Part shown: positions 51,407 through 59,800 of the stretch, one piece after another | Layout of the letters: each line of letters begins with the position of its first letter | How positions within the stretch are numbered: position 1 is the first letter of the stretch | NCBI RefSeq assembly: GCF_014172375.1 | Contig: NZ_WNXD01000002.1 | Coordinates: 992,001 to 1,056,000 of the forward strand | Length of the DNA stretch: 64,000 nt | Reading direction: 5' to 3' | Source of the DNA: Pedobacter planticolens | GTDB taxonomy: Bacteria > Bacteroidota > Bacteroidia > Sphingobacteriales > Sphingobacteriaceae | Notes under the pieces: generated by a model | What the model was told of the DNA's origin: nothing | What the model saw: the letters and a program-made list of their open reading frames with translations, nothing else | Databases searched by the model: none | Made by a program: the position numbers and the translations under genes

Positions 51407-52330
51407 TTATTTTTTGGTTTTTTCCATTTGCATAGACATCATTTCTTTCATCGTTTTGTTCATGCCTTCGGTACTTCCATCTAAGAAGATCACATTGCCA
51501 TCGCTGTTTTCTGCAAAATGTTTAATAGATTCTGTCCACATGGTGAATAAAATTACCGAGATATCTAAATTAGCTTCTTCCATTTCTTGAGCAGCCTTAG
51601 TCATACCATGCGCAACTTCTGCTCTAAATAATGCAATACCTTGTCCACGCAATTGAGCAGCTTCACGCTCTGCTGCGGCTGCAATTTTAATCGCATTACC
51701 ATCAGCTTCTGCGCCTTTAGTTTTGGTAATTAATAAAGCTTGTCCTTCATTTTCAGCGGCAGCTTTTAAGTTATTTGATGCCACTACACGGCTCATTGAG
51801 CGCATAATTTCTTCATCAAAAGTAATATCATTCAATTGAAGATCTTGTAAATGATAACCCCAACTTTCTAAAACTTGGTCAATCTGATGTTTTACATGAT
51901 CTACAATTTCATTTCTCTGTGCTAATACATTAGCTTGTTTTTGTGTGGCAACATAAGCCCTAATCGAACCCTCTATAGTTCTTATTAAGGCTTGCATTAA
52001 ATTGTTAGCATCAACAAACTTAAATGCAACATTTTTAATCGTTTCTTCATCGTGGTTTAAAACAGAATAAAGTAACATCGCCTTAAAATAAACATTTGCC
52101 TGATCTTGCGTAACTGCCTGAAAAGAAAGCTCAACTGAGCGATTTTGAATAGAAATTTTAGAATGTATTTGCTCTATCAATGGAATTTTTAAACTCAGAC
52201 CTGGTCTTAGTTGTCGGCGGTATTTGCCGAATACAGTAATTACTGCAATTGTGCCTTGTTTAACAGTTACAAACGAACTAAAAAGGACTACTAGCCCGAA
52301 AAAGAGTAAAACGTATGGAATGTAATTCAT
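51407..52330 (-). CDS. SPFH/band 7 family membrane protein
   Basis: A 307-residue stomatin-like protein: an N-terminal membrane helix (YIPYVLLFFGLVVLFSSFVTV), the SPFH domain (about 25-190; KQGTIAVITVFGKYRRQLRPGLSLKIPLIEQ) and a C-terminal helical segment rich in Ala/Glu (SNNLKAAAENEGQALLITKTKGAEADGNAIKIAAAAEREA) that forms the oligomerising coiled coil. It belongs to the single-domain slipin-like group; no NfeD partner lies next to it. It is thought to organise membrane microdomains. It is divergent from the M13 peptidase gene, 80 bases apart. Confidence 0.9.
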   Translation of the reverse strand: MNYIPYVLLFFGLVVLFSSFVTVKQGTIAVITVFGKYRRQLRPGLSLKIPLIEQIHSKISIQNRSVELSFQAVTQDQANVYFKAMLLYSVLNHDEETIKNVAFKFVDANNLMQALIRTIEGSIRAYVATQKQANVLAQRNEIVDHVKHQIDQVLESWGYHLQDLQLNDITFDEEIMRSMSRVVASNNLKAAAENEGQALLITKTKGAEADGNAIKIAAAAEREAAQLRGQGIALFRAEVAHGMTKAAQEMEEANLDISVILFTMWTESIKHFAENSDGNVIFLDGSTEGMNKTMKEMMSMQMEKTKK

Positions 52331-52410
52331 GGTATTATTTGGTTTAAATTAAGCTCAATATTACTGATTTTCTATGTAGATTTATTTAAATATTTTTTAA
52401 TCAATTGTTT

Positions 52411-54444
52411 ATGAAACTGAAATTAGGTTTACCAATAATTGGCGTAGCTTTACTAATGGCTTGCCAAAACAAAAGCACAGAGACCGATGTGCGTACTGTA
52501 TTTTTGGATAAAGCGGGAATGGATACTACCGTTAATCCGGGGGATAATTTTTATGAATATGCTAATGGAAAATGGATGAAAAATACCATTATTCCTGACG
52601 ATCAAAGTGGCTGGGGCAGTTTTTATACGTTGTATGAAGACAATTTAAAGAAACTAAAAGGAATTGTAGAAGATGCAGAAAAGAGCAATTCGGCTAAAGG
52701 AAGTATACAGCAAAAAGTAGGTGATTATTATGCCAGCGGAATAGATACTGCAACTATCGAAAAACTTGGAACTGAACCTTTAAAGCCTGTTTTAGCAAAA
52801 ATTGATGCCTTGAGTAATTTGCCAGAATTGACAACTTTATTGGCACAATTAGCCAAAACAGACGAGGCTGGCTTATTGGGTTTAACTGTTGGGGCAGATG
52901 AGAAAAACAGCGTAAAAAATATCGCATCATTTTATCAATCTGGATTATCGTTACCAGAAAAAGATTATTATTTTAAAACTGATAGTGCCTCTAAGGCAGC
53001 TAGAGCAGGATTGATAAAGTATGCTACCAAGCTATTTACTTTATCTGGACTAGATACTGCAACGGCAGCTAAAAACGCTGCTACTATTTTAAAACTTGAA
53101 ACAGAAATTGCTAAATCACATTTAAGCCCTGAAGCGCTTAGGGATCCTCAAAAGAATTATAATAAAATGAGTGTGGGTGATTTTGATAAATTGGCACCAC
53201 AGGTAAATTTATCGGGAATATTTGCAACTATGAAAGTTAAAACTGATAGTGTGAATGTAGGACAACCCGCATATTTTAAAGCATTAAGCACATTATTGGC
53301 AAGCGAACTTTTAGATACATGGAAAACTAAACTCAAGTTTGATTATATCGCCAGAAACGCCAGCCTTTTAAGCAAATCTTTTGTAAATGCAAAATTCGAA
53401 TATACCAAGATGTTTAATGGACAGAAAAAACAACCAGAAAGATGGAAAGCAATGGTTAATGGAATTGATGCTAATTTAGGCGATTTGTTAGGTCAATTAT
53501 ATGTAGAGAAATATTTCACTCCAGAAGCTAAACAACGCATGGATGAATTGGTAAATAACTTACAAAAAGTATTTGCTACACGTATTGATAAATTGGATTG
53601 GATGAGCGCTGAAACAAAAGCAAAAGCAACTGAAAAACTGAATATCTTTTTAAAGAAAATTGGCTATACCACAAAGTGGAAAAACTTTGATGATGTAACG
53701 ATTAACAAAGGTGATTACTTGGGTAATGCTCGTGCTGCGAGAACGCATGGTTATAATGAAATGATTAGTAAAATTGGAAAACCAGTTGATAAAACAGAAT
53801 GGGGAATGACGCCTCCAACTGTAAATGCTTACTATAATCCCACGTTTAATGAAATCGTTTTCCCTGCCGGAATTTTGCAGTTTCCATTTTTTGATGCGAA
53901 TGCAGATGATGCCATTAATTACGGAGCTATTGGTGCAGTAATTGGCCATGAAATGACTCATGGATTTGATGATCAAGGTCGCCAATATGATGCTGTTGGT
54001 AATATGAAAGACTGGTGGACAAAAGCTGATGCGGATAAGTTTAAAGCAAAAACTGATAAAGTTGTAACACTTTATAATGGGTTTACACTATTAGATAACC
54101 AACATGTAAATGGTAATTTAACATTGGGAGAAAACCTTGCAGACATTGGTGGTTTAGCTATTGCTTATGATGCATTTAAGTTAACGGAACAGGGTAAAGA
54201 AGCCACAAAGAAAATTGATGGTTTTACTCCTAATCAACGTTTCTTTTTAAGCTTTGCGCAAGTTTGGAGAATTAAAGATAGAGATGAAAATATGCGTGTG
54301 CGTATTAAAACAGATCCACATTCACCAGAAACATTTAGAGTAAATGGTCCAGTTTATAGCATGGAAGCATTTTATAAAGCATTTAACATTCCTAAAACTG
54401 CCAAAATGTATATCGCTCCAGAAAATAGACTTGGGGTTTGGTAA
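52411..54444 (+). CDS. M13 family zinc metallopeptidase (PepO/neprilysin-like), lipoprotein
   Basis: A 677-residue peptidase expected in the periplasm. The ATG at 52411 gives a lipoprotein signal (MKLKLGLPIIGVALLMAC). The N-terminal M13 domain starts DTTVNPGDNFYEYANGKWMKN (about 35-55), the classic PxDxFY-like motif. The zinc site is visible as HEMTH at residues 513-517 (GHEMTHGFDDQGRQ), the third ligand in GENLADIGGLAIAYDAF, preceded by PTVNAYYNPTFNEIVFPAGI (N-A-Y substrate-binding motif). The C-terminus EAFYKAFNIPKTAKMYIAPENRLGVW ends with the canonical V-W. Probable endopeptidase for short peptides. Confidence 0.96.
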   Translation: MKLKLGLPIIGVALLMACQNKSTETDVRTVFLDKAGMDTTVNPGDNFYEYANGKWMKNTIIPDDQSGWGSFYTLYEDNLKKLKGIVEDAEKSNSAKGSIQQKVGDYYASGIDTATIEKLGTEPLKPVLAKIDALSNLPELTTLLAQLAKTDEAGLLGLTVGADEKNSVKNIASFYQSGLSLPEKDYYFKTDSASKAARAGLIKYATKLFTLSGLDTATAAKNAATILKLETEIAKSHLSPEALRDPQKNYNKMSVGDFDKLAPQVNLSGIFATMKVKTDSVNVGQPAYFKALSTLLASELLDTWKTKLKFDYIARNASLLSKSFVNAKFEYTKMFNGQKKQPERWKAMVNGIDANLGDLLGQLYVEKYFTPEAKQRMDELVNNLQKVFATRIDKLDWMSAETKAKATEKLNIFLKKIGYTTKWKNFDDVTINKGDYLGNARAARTHGYNEMISKIGKPVDKTEWGMTPPTVNAYYNPTFNEIVFPAGILQFPFFDANADDAINYGAIGAVIGHEMTHGFDDQGRQYDAVGNMKDWWTKADADKFKAKTDKVVTLYNGFTLLDNQHVNGNLTLGENLADIGGLAIAYDAFKLTEQGKEATKKIDGFTPNQRFFLSFAQVWRIKDRDENMRVRIKTDPHSPETFRVNGPVYSMEAFYKAFNIPKTAKMYIAPENRLGVW

Positions 54445-54554
54445 ACTAATTATATAACACATTAATTTTTAAAGCAGTATCATTAATTTGGTGCTGCTTT
54501 TTTTATGAAACAAAAATCATTCTATGCTGTTATACGAGGATAAAATCTAAACTT

Positions 54555-54740
54555 ATGAACGTAAAACGTACTTTCGGAACTATCCTAACTATTTTAGGCA
54601 TTATTGGATTAATTTATGCTGGTTGGGGATTTGTGCAACATAGCACTGGTAGCCGCGAATTAATTGTGGTGGGGATTATTGGCATTATTTTCTTCGTATC
54701 TGGTATTGGTTTGGTAAGAAATACAAAGGACGAGGCTTAA
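54555..54740 (+). CDS. Small two-helix membrane protein
   Basis: A 61-residue protein with two hydrophobic helices (FGTILTILGIIGLIYAGWGFV and LIVVGIIGIIFFVSGIGLV) joined by a polar loop HSTGSREL and ended by a charged tail RNTKDEA. Similar short proteins are common in Bacteroidota, but I cannot name the family. Its stop codon touches the stop of the convergent CapA-like gene (54740/54741), leaving no room for a terminator. Confidence 0.65.
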   Translation: MNVKRTFGTILTILGIIGLIYAGWGFVQHSTGSRELIVVGIIGIIFFVSGIGLVRNTKDEA

Positions 54741-55838
54741 TTATTTTAAACTTATTCTGTTGCCTTCAAATTTTAATTGATTTTCAGGAAAATCTTGAGC
54801 GGTTAAAAGTTGCATCTTTTTAAATGCAGTAAAGTTTTTATCAAGTGTAAGTCGGCTAATTTTATCCTGTTTTACTGAAACAATATCGGCGAACAGAAAA
54901 TCACCTGTTGAATTTATTTTTAGCTGTAATAATGGAGCAAAACCGTTTGAACCTTTTAAGCTAAACATGCCATAGGTGCAAAAATTACCTAAACTATAAG
55001 CGATGAATTTGTTTTTGTACACTTCAACTGCTCTAGTAACGTGCGGCCCATGACCTAAAACTACATCAGCGCCAGCATCAATTACGCCATGTGCAAATGC
55101 ATAAACATTTCCACGGTTTTCTTTAAAAAAGATTTCTGTTTTGCGAGTTACATGTTCAAAATTTGCGCCTTCTCCACCGCCATGAAAAGATATAATTACA
55201 ATATCTGCTTGCTTTTTAAGTGCGGCGATTAACATTTTTGCGCTGTCAATATTTTTAATGGATACCGTATTTTCATTAGGGGCAAAAGCACAAAATGCAT
55301 ATTTAACACTATCTAACTCAAAAATCTCAAAAGGCTTATTTAGTTGACCAGCATAATGTATTTGCAAAGAGTCTAAAATTCTAGCTGTATTTTTTCGACC
55401 TTTTGCATTAAAATCACCAACATGATTATTCGCGATGCTTAAGACATTAAATCCTGCTTTTTTATAAATTTCCGCATAGCGATCTGGCATTCTAAACGCG
55501 TAACAGTTATTTGGATTGATGCCTTTGCATTTATCAGAATTACCAGAATTTAGAAAACAACCTTCCAAATTCCCAAAAACAATATCTCCTTTTAAAAATG
55601 AATCAACTGCTTTGAAACTATTTATTGCATCATCAGGTGGTAAATTAAGTTTATTAGGAAAAGCAGAACCCAACATCATATCACCTACTGCAGTAATGCT
55701 AATGGTATCCTTTGTTTTTCGAACTTTTACGCTATCAACTTTGTTTTCTTGTGCGGCTGCGGTAGTTTCACTTTGGCAACTCATTGAAAAATAAGTAACA
55801 ATAACGGCCAAAAAGGCAACACTAAAAAGTTTATTCAT
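54741..55838 (-). CDS. CapA family lipoprotein (PGA_cap metallophosphatase-like)
   Basis: The ATG at 55838 gives 365 residues starting MNKLFSVAFLAVIVTYFSMSC (lipobox, Cys about residue 21); an ATG 12 bases earlier at 55850 adds MNKT. The rest matches the PGA_cap fold related to calcineurin-like phosphoesterases: ISITAVGDMMLGSAFP (D-x-M-L), GDIVFGNLEGCF (N-L-E), FNVLSIANNHVGDFNAKG (A-N-N-H), DIVIISFHGGGEG, and ADVVLGHGPHVTRAVEVY with the last histidines. In Gram-positives CapA takes part in poly-gamma-glutamate anchoring; here the role is open, and no pgs genes are nearby. Confidence 0.9.
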   Translation of the reverse strand: MNKLFSVAFLAVIVTYFSMSCQSETTAAAQENKVDSVKVRKTKDTISITAVGDMMLGSAFPNKLNLPPDDAINSFKAVDSFLKGDIVFGNLEGCFLNSGNSDKCKGINPNNCYAFRMPDRYAEIYKKAGFNVLSIANNHVGDFNAKGRKNTARILDSLQIHYAGQLNKPFEIFELDSVKYAFCAFAPNENTVSIKNIDSAKMLIAALKKQADIVIISFHGGGEGANFEHVTRKTEIFFKENRGNVYAFAHGVIDAGADVVLGHGPHVTRAVEVYKNKFIAYSLGNFCTYGMFSLKGSNGFAPLLQLKINSTGDFLFADIVSVKQDKISRLTLDKNFTAFKKMQLLTAQDFPENQLKFEGNRISLK

Positions 55839-55850
55839 GGTTTTGTTCAT

Positions 55851-55883
55851 AAAAAAATCCCTCTCGGTTTATCGGGAGGGATT
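55851..55883 (-). terminator. Terminator of the NlpC/P60 gene
   Basis: On the minus strand AATCCCTCCCG, loop, CGAGAGGGATT (one G-T pair) and a run of seven T (complement of 55851-55857). The hairpin spans 55856-55883 and ends just before the CapA-like start. Confidence 0.85.
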
Positions 55884-55904
55884 AAATATTTTGTGTTAAT
55901 TCAA

Positions 55905-56459
55905 TTATTCTTCTACAAAATCTTTCTTCGTTGCTTCTAGAATTCTTCCGCCCTTATAAAAAATACGAGAATAATACGGTTCGTTTAAATTGCTAATTAC
56001 AACACCTCTAGAAGATGAAGCATGCGCAAAGCGATTATCGCCTAAATAAACACCAATGTGAGAAATAGTACGACCGTTACTTCTAAAGAAAACTAAATCA
56101 CCTTCTTTCAATTCATCTTTAGATAATGGGTTTACTGTACTAAAAATATCACGTGAATTACGTAATATGGTTGTATTGAAAACTTTATCGTAAATAGTTT
56201 TGGTAAAAGCAGAACAATCAATTCCCTTTTTTGTATTACCACCAAAACGGTAAGGAGTACCAATCCACTCGTAAATAAATTTATATAGCTTTAAGTTAGA
56301 GGTTGCATCTACGGCCACACCCATTACCTGCGAAAAATATTGCGAGGCTAAATTATCTGGGTCTTCTAATTTGTTGGTTTCTTTTGTCTTGTTTTGAGCA
56401 AATACAGTAGATAAACTGCAAATGACAATAAGGGTAGAAAACAAAAACTTTTTAATCAT
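55905..56459 (-). CDS. NlpC/P60 (C40) peptidase, secreted
   Basis: A 184-residue cell-wall hydrolase. Signal peptide MIKKFLFSTLIVICSLSTVFAQ, then one catalytic domain: nucleophile Cys in KGIDCSAFTKTIYD (about residue 81), His in RTISHIGVYLGDNRFAHASSSRG (about residue 132) and the third polar residue near the second His. Such enzymes cleave D-gamma-glutamyl-diaminopimelate bonds in peptidoglycan. It has a consensus promoter upstream and a terminator after it, so it is a single-gene unit. The next gene on the strand, CapA-like, follows the terminator. Confidence 0.93.
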   Translation of the reverse strand: MIKKFLFSTLIVICSLSTVFAQNKTKETNKLEDPDNLASQYFSQVMGVAVDATSNLKLYKFIYEWIGTPYRFGGNTKKGIDCSAFTKTIYDKVFNTTILRNSRDIFSTVNPLSKDELKEGDLVFFRSNGRTISHIGVYLGDNRFAHASSSRGVVISNLNEPYYSRIFYKGGRILEATKKDFVEE

Positions 56460-56905
56460 GTTATACTGTTAAGTTTGGGTAAATGACACTTACACTTAAA
56501 CGTACACCACTAGGGCTTATTGTTAGGGGAGCAAAAGTAGATTATTTACAAATGTTATCCAAATGTATTTCAGTTAAAACTAAAAGTTATTAACATTTTA
56601 CTCGGTTTTAAGTCGAAAATGAGTATTGGAGCAATCTATTTCAAAGAATTTAAATTTAAAAACTGTTAATAATTTATCAAATAAAAGATGAATTCGAAAC
56701 AGAATAATATTTTTCTATTATTTTTAAGTAATTCTAAAATCTATTGCGATTGGATGAAAGGATAAAATATAAATTATACATATCCTTATATTGCAGTAAA
56801 ATAAATAGCCGATAAATTTTGATAACAGGGTTAAAATCTAGTGGTTTGCATCCTACACAAGGATAATTTTACACTAATTCTTATCAAAAATTGCATAAAA
56901 AAAAT
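56460..56905. other. Divergent intergenic region, NlpC/P60 gene and pdhA
   Basis: About 450 AT-rich bases without a convincing gene on either strand. The left part holds the NlpC/P60 promoter (56532-56562); the right end holds the pdhA -7 box. Nothing else stands out. Confidence 0.5.
56532..56562 (-). promoter_or_regulatory. Promoter of the NlpC/P60 gene
   Basis: On the minus strand TTG (56560-56562), 20 bases, TACTTTTG (56532-56539): a full Bacteroidota consensus. The leader would be about 67 bases. Confidence 0.72.
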
Positions 56906-56913
56906 TAGATTTG
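56906..56913 (+). promoter_or_regulatory. -7 box of pdhA
   Basis: TAGATTTG matches TAnnTTTG; the transcription start would lie near 56919 and the leader would be about 25 bases to the ATG at 56944. Confidence 0.5.
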
Positions 56914-56943
56914 CTCTCACAAACAAAAAATCAATACCTCAAC

Positions 56944-57939
56944 ATGAGTGCAGTAGAAATAAATAAGGATACCTATTTGAAGTGGTTTGAGTCGATGTTG
57001 CTAATGCGCAAATTCGAAGAAAAAACGGGACAACTATACGGACAGCAGAAAATTCGTGGTTTTTGTCACTTATATATTGGCCAAGAAGCGGTGGTTGCTG
57101 GTGCAATTTCTGCAATGGGACCAGATGATTCTATGATTACAGCTTATCGCGATCATGCGCATGCATTAGCTTTAGGTGTGAGCGCAAATAGTATCATGGC
57201 TGAGATGTATGGTAAAATTACAGGCTGTTCTAAAGGTAAAGGTGGTTCAATGCACATTTTCAGTAAAGAACATAACTTTTACGGCGGTCACGGAATTGTT
57301 GGTGGTCAAATCCCGTTAGGTGCAGGTATCGCATTCGCGGAAAAATATAAAGGAACTAAAAATGTTAATGTTTGCTACATGGGAGACGGAGCAGTTCGTC
57401 AAGGTGCTTTAAACGAAGCATTTAACATGGCGATGTTATGGAAATTACCAGTAATTTTTGTTTGCGAAAACAATGGTTATGCAATGGGAACTTCTGTAGA
57501 GCGTACCACAAACATGACAGATATTTATAAAATTGGTTTAGGTTTTGATATGCCATGTGCTCCTGTAGATGGTATGGATCCAGTTGCGGTTCATAATGCA
57601 ATGGACGAAGCAATTCAACGTGCTCGTAATGGCGAAGGACCAACTTTCTTAGAAATGAGAACGTATCGTTATAGAGGTCATTCAATGTCAGACCCAGCAA
57701 AATATCGTACTAAAGATGAGTTGGAAGAATACAAAGCAAAAGATCCAATTGAGCAAGTGAAAGAAGTTATTTTGAAAGAGAAATATGCTGATGATGCTTG
57801 GATTACTTCAATTGAAGAAAAAGTAAAAGAGATTGTGGATGAATCAGTGAAATTTGCTGAAGAATCGCCATGGCCAGATGCATCTGAATTGTACAAAGAT
57901 GTGTACATGCAAGCTGACTATCCTTATCAAGAAAATTAA
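56944..57939 (+). CDS. pdhA: Pyruvate dehydrogenase E1 component, alpha subunit
   Basis: Thiamine-diphosphate-dependent decarboxylation of pyruvate, first step of the dehydrogenase complex. The ATG at 56944 gives 331 residues (MSAVEINKDTYLKWFESMLL); an earlier TTG at 56911 lies in the promoter. The TPP motif is GDGAVRQGALNEAFNMAML then VCENN, preceded by GGHGIVGGQIPLGAGIAFA; the phosphorylation-loop region appears as YRYRGHSMSDPAKYRTKDE. The E2 gene follows after 28 bases. The beta subunit gene is not here, so E1 must be assembled from a distant locus. Substrate is called pyruvate, not branched-chain, from the GHSMSDP loop. Confidence 0.94.
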   Translation: MSAVEINKDTYLKWFESMLLMRKFEEKTGQLYGQQKIRGFCHLYIGQEAVVAGAISAMGPDDSMITAYRDHAHALALGVSANSIMAEMYGKITGCSKGKGGSMHIFSKEHNFYGGHGIVGGQIPLGAGIAFAEKYKGTKNVNVCYMGDGAVRQGALNEAFNMAMLWKLPVIFVCENNGYAMGTSVERTTNMTDIYKIGLGFDMPCAPVDGMDPVAVHNAMDEAIQRARNGEGPTFLEMRTYRYRGHSMSDPAKYRTKDELEEYKAKDPIEQVKEVILKEKYADDAWITSIEEKVKEIVDESVKFAEESPWPDASELYKDVYMQADYPYQEN

Positions 57940-57967
57940 TAAAACGCATTTCAATAGATATATATAA

Positions 57968-59647
57968 ATGGCTGATATAGTAAAAATGCCCAAAATGAGC
58001 GATACCATGACCGAAGGGGTAATGGCAAAGTGGCATAAAAAAGTGGGCGATAAAGTTAAAAGCGGTGATGTTTTAGCCGAGGTGGAGACTGATAAAGCTA
58101 CGATGGATTTAGAATCTTACTGGGATGGAACGTTATTATTTGTTGGCGTTGAAGAAGGTAAAGCTGTTCCTGTTGATGCTGTAATTGCCGTAATTGGTAA
58201 AGAAGGCGAAGATTATAAAGCTGCGCTTGAAGCTGAAGTTAGTGCTGCAAAAGCAGATGCTCCTAAAACTGAAGAAGCTCCAAAAGAAGAAACTAAAGCA
58301 GAAGCACCAGCTCAAGGCGGTTTAAGCGAAGAAGAATTAGCTAAAAAAGGTGTAACGGTAATTCGTATGCCTTTATTAAGTGATACTATGACTGAAGGTG
58401 TTATCGCTGAATGGCATAAAAAAGTTGGTGATAAAGTAAAAGGGGATGACATTTTAGCTGATGTAGAAACCGATAAAGCGACCATGGAAATTATGGGTTA
58501 TGCTGATGGTACTTTATTACATATTGGCGTAAACAAAGGCGAAGCTGCTAAAGTAAATGGCATTATCGCAATTGTTGGTCCAGAAGGAACAGATATTTCA
58601 TCAATATTAGCACAAGGTGATGCTCCTGCAAAACCAACTGTAGATAAAAGTGCTGATGCACCGGTAAAAGAACAAGTTCAAGCGTCTCCCTCAATTGAAA
58701 CGCCAACGGCTTCATCATGTGGCCCCACTACTACAAATAATTCAAATGGTGGTCGTATCATTGCATCGCCATTGGCTAAGAAAATAGCAAAAGATAAAGG
58801 AATTGATTTAGCACAAGTTGCTGGTAGTGCAGAAGGTGGTCGTATTATTAAAAAAGATATCGAGAACTTTAAACCTTCGGCTGCGCCTCAAGCTGATAGT
58901 CAGAAGTCCGAAAGTCCGAAAGATAAAGCTGTTGTGGCTCCAGTAATTCCAACTTATGTTGGTGAGGTTAAATTTACAGAAGCGCCAGTTTCGCAAATGC
59001 GTAAAATAATTGCAAAGCGTTTAGCCGAAAGTTTATTTACAGCTCCGCATTTCTATTTAACTGTTAGTATTGATATGGACGGCGCAATTGCTGCTCGTAC
59101 CGCAATTAATACAGTTGCTCCAGTAAAAGTTTCGTTTAACGATATCGTAATTAAAGCGGTTGCTATCGCCTTGAAAAAACACCCAGCTGTTAATTCATCG
59201 TGGGGTGGTGATAAAATCCGTTTCAATGAGCATACAAACATTGGTGTTGCTATGGCGGTTGAAGATGGTTTATTAGTTCCTGTTGTTCGTTTTGCAGATG
59301 GTAAATCTTTATCTCACATTTCGGCAGAAGTAAAAGACTTTGGTCAAAAAGCAAAAGCTAAAAAACTACAACCATCAGATTGGGAAGGTTCAACTTTCAC
59401 GGTTTCTAACTTAGGTATGTTTGGTATTGATGAATTTACATCTATTATCAATTCGCCAGATGGTGCAATTTTATCAGTTGGTGCAATTCAAGCAATTCCA
59501 GTAGTTAAAAATGGCGCTGTTGTTCCTGGGAATGTAATGAAATTAACTTTAGGTTGTGATCACCGCGTGGTAGATGGAGCAACTGGAGCGCAATTCTTAC
59601 AAACTTTAAAAGGATTATTAGAAGAGCCAATCAGATTATTAGCATAA
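57968..59647 (+). CDS. pdhC: Dihydrolipoamide acetyltransferase (E2 of pyruvate dehydrogenase)
   Basis: Forms the core of the complex and transfers the acetyl group to CoA. The 559 residues contain two lipoyl domains (about 3-80 and 130-205, lipoylated Lys in VETDKATMDLES and VETDKATMEIMG), an E3-binding domain (about 262-300; ASPLAKKIAKDKGIDLAQVAG) and the catalytic domain (about 325-559) with SNLGMFGIDEFTSII and the active-site CDHRVVDGATGAQFL. Ala/Pro/Lys-rich linkers join the domains. The third linker (about residues 311-320, QKSESPKD) is encoded by a dispersed repeat also seen at 7465-7491. Confidence 0.96.
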   Translation: MADIVKMPKMSDTMTEGVMAKWHKKVGDKVKSGDVLAEVETDKATMDLESYWDGTLLFVGVEEGKAVPVDAVIAVIGKEGEDYKAALEAEVSAAKADAPKTEEAPKEETKAEAPAQGGLSEEELAKKGVTVIRMPLLSDTMTEGVIAEWHKKVGDKVKGDDILADVETDKATMEIMGYADGTLLHIGVNKGEAAKVNGIIAIVGPEGTDISSILAQGDAPAKPTVDKSADAPVKEQVQASPSIETPTASSCGPTTTNNSNGGRIIASPLAKKIAKDKGIDLAQVAGSAEGGRIIKKDIENFKPSAAPQADSQKSESPKDKAVVAPVIPTYVGEVKFTEAPVSQMRKIIAKRLAESLFTAPHFYLTVSIDMDGAIAARTAINTVAPVKVSFNDIVIKAVAIALKKHPAVNSSWGGDKIRFNEHTNIGVAMAVEDGLLVPVVRFADGKSLSHISAEVKDFGQKAKAKKLQPSDWEGSTFTVSNLGMFGIDEFTSIINSPDGAILSVGAIQAIPVVKNGAVVPGNVMKLTLGCDHRVVDGATGAQFLQTLKGLLEEPIRLLA

Positions 59648-59648
59648 A

Positions 59649-59693
59649 AAATTCCCCTCTCGAGGGGTGCCTAAAAGGCGGGGTGGTTTTTTA
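59649..59693. repeat. GC-rich dispersed palindromic repeat
   Basis: CCCCTC-TC-GAGGGG (59654-59667) followed by TGCCTAAAAGGCG and GGGTGGTTTTTT. This palindromic C/G-rich string, out of character with the AT-rich context, resembles repeats I recall from intergenic regions of many Bacteroidota. It directly follows the pdhC stop. Confidence 0.6.
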
Positions 59694-59711
59694 CCATTCA
59701 TAAATAAATTC

Positions 59712-59742
59712 AAAAAGCTACCTCAAAAGGGTAGCTTTTTTT
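59712..59742 (+). terminator. pdhA-pdhC terminator
   Basis: AAAAAGCTACC (59712-59722), loop TCAAAAG, GGTAGCTTTTT (59730-59740), more T: perfect 11-bp stem. Confidence 0.92.
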
Positions 59743-59800
59743 GTTTCAGTGTTAACTAAAAATAACATTATCTTAGTTAAACTATTTTATTTCAGCGCAT

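Noticed and set aside
54741..55838. Poly-gamma-glutamate capsule operon
   Set aside because: Only a CapA-like protein is present; no ligase (CapB) or CapC gene is nearby.
56486..56596. 36-codon ORF upstream of pdhA
   Set aside because: No homology-like features; it crosses the opposite-strand NlpC/P60 promoter and has no promoter of its own.
59719..59733. Fourth TACC...GGTA site
   Set aside because: Spacing is 7, not 8, and it is the stem of the pdhC terminator with a T run.
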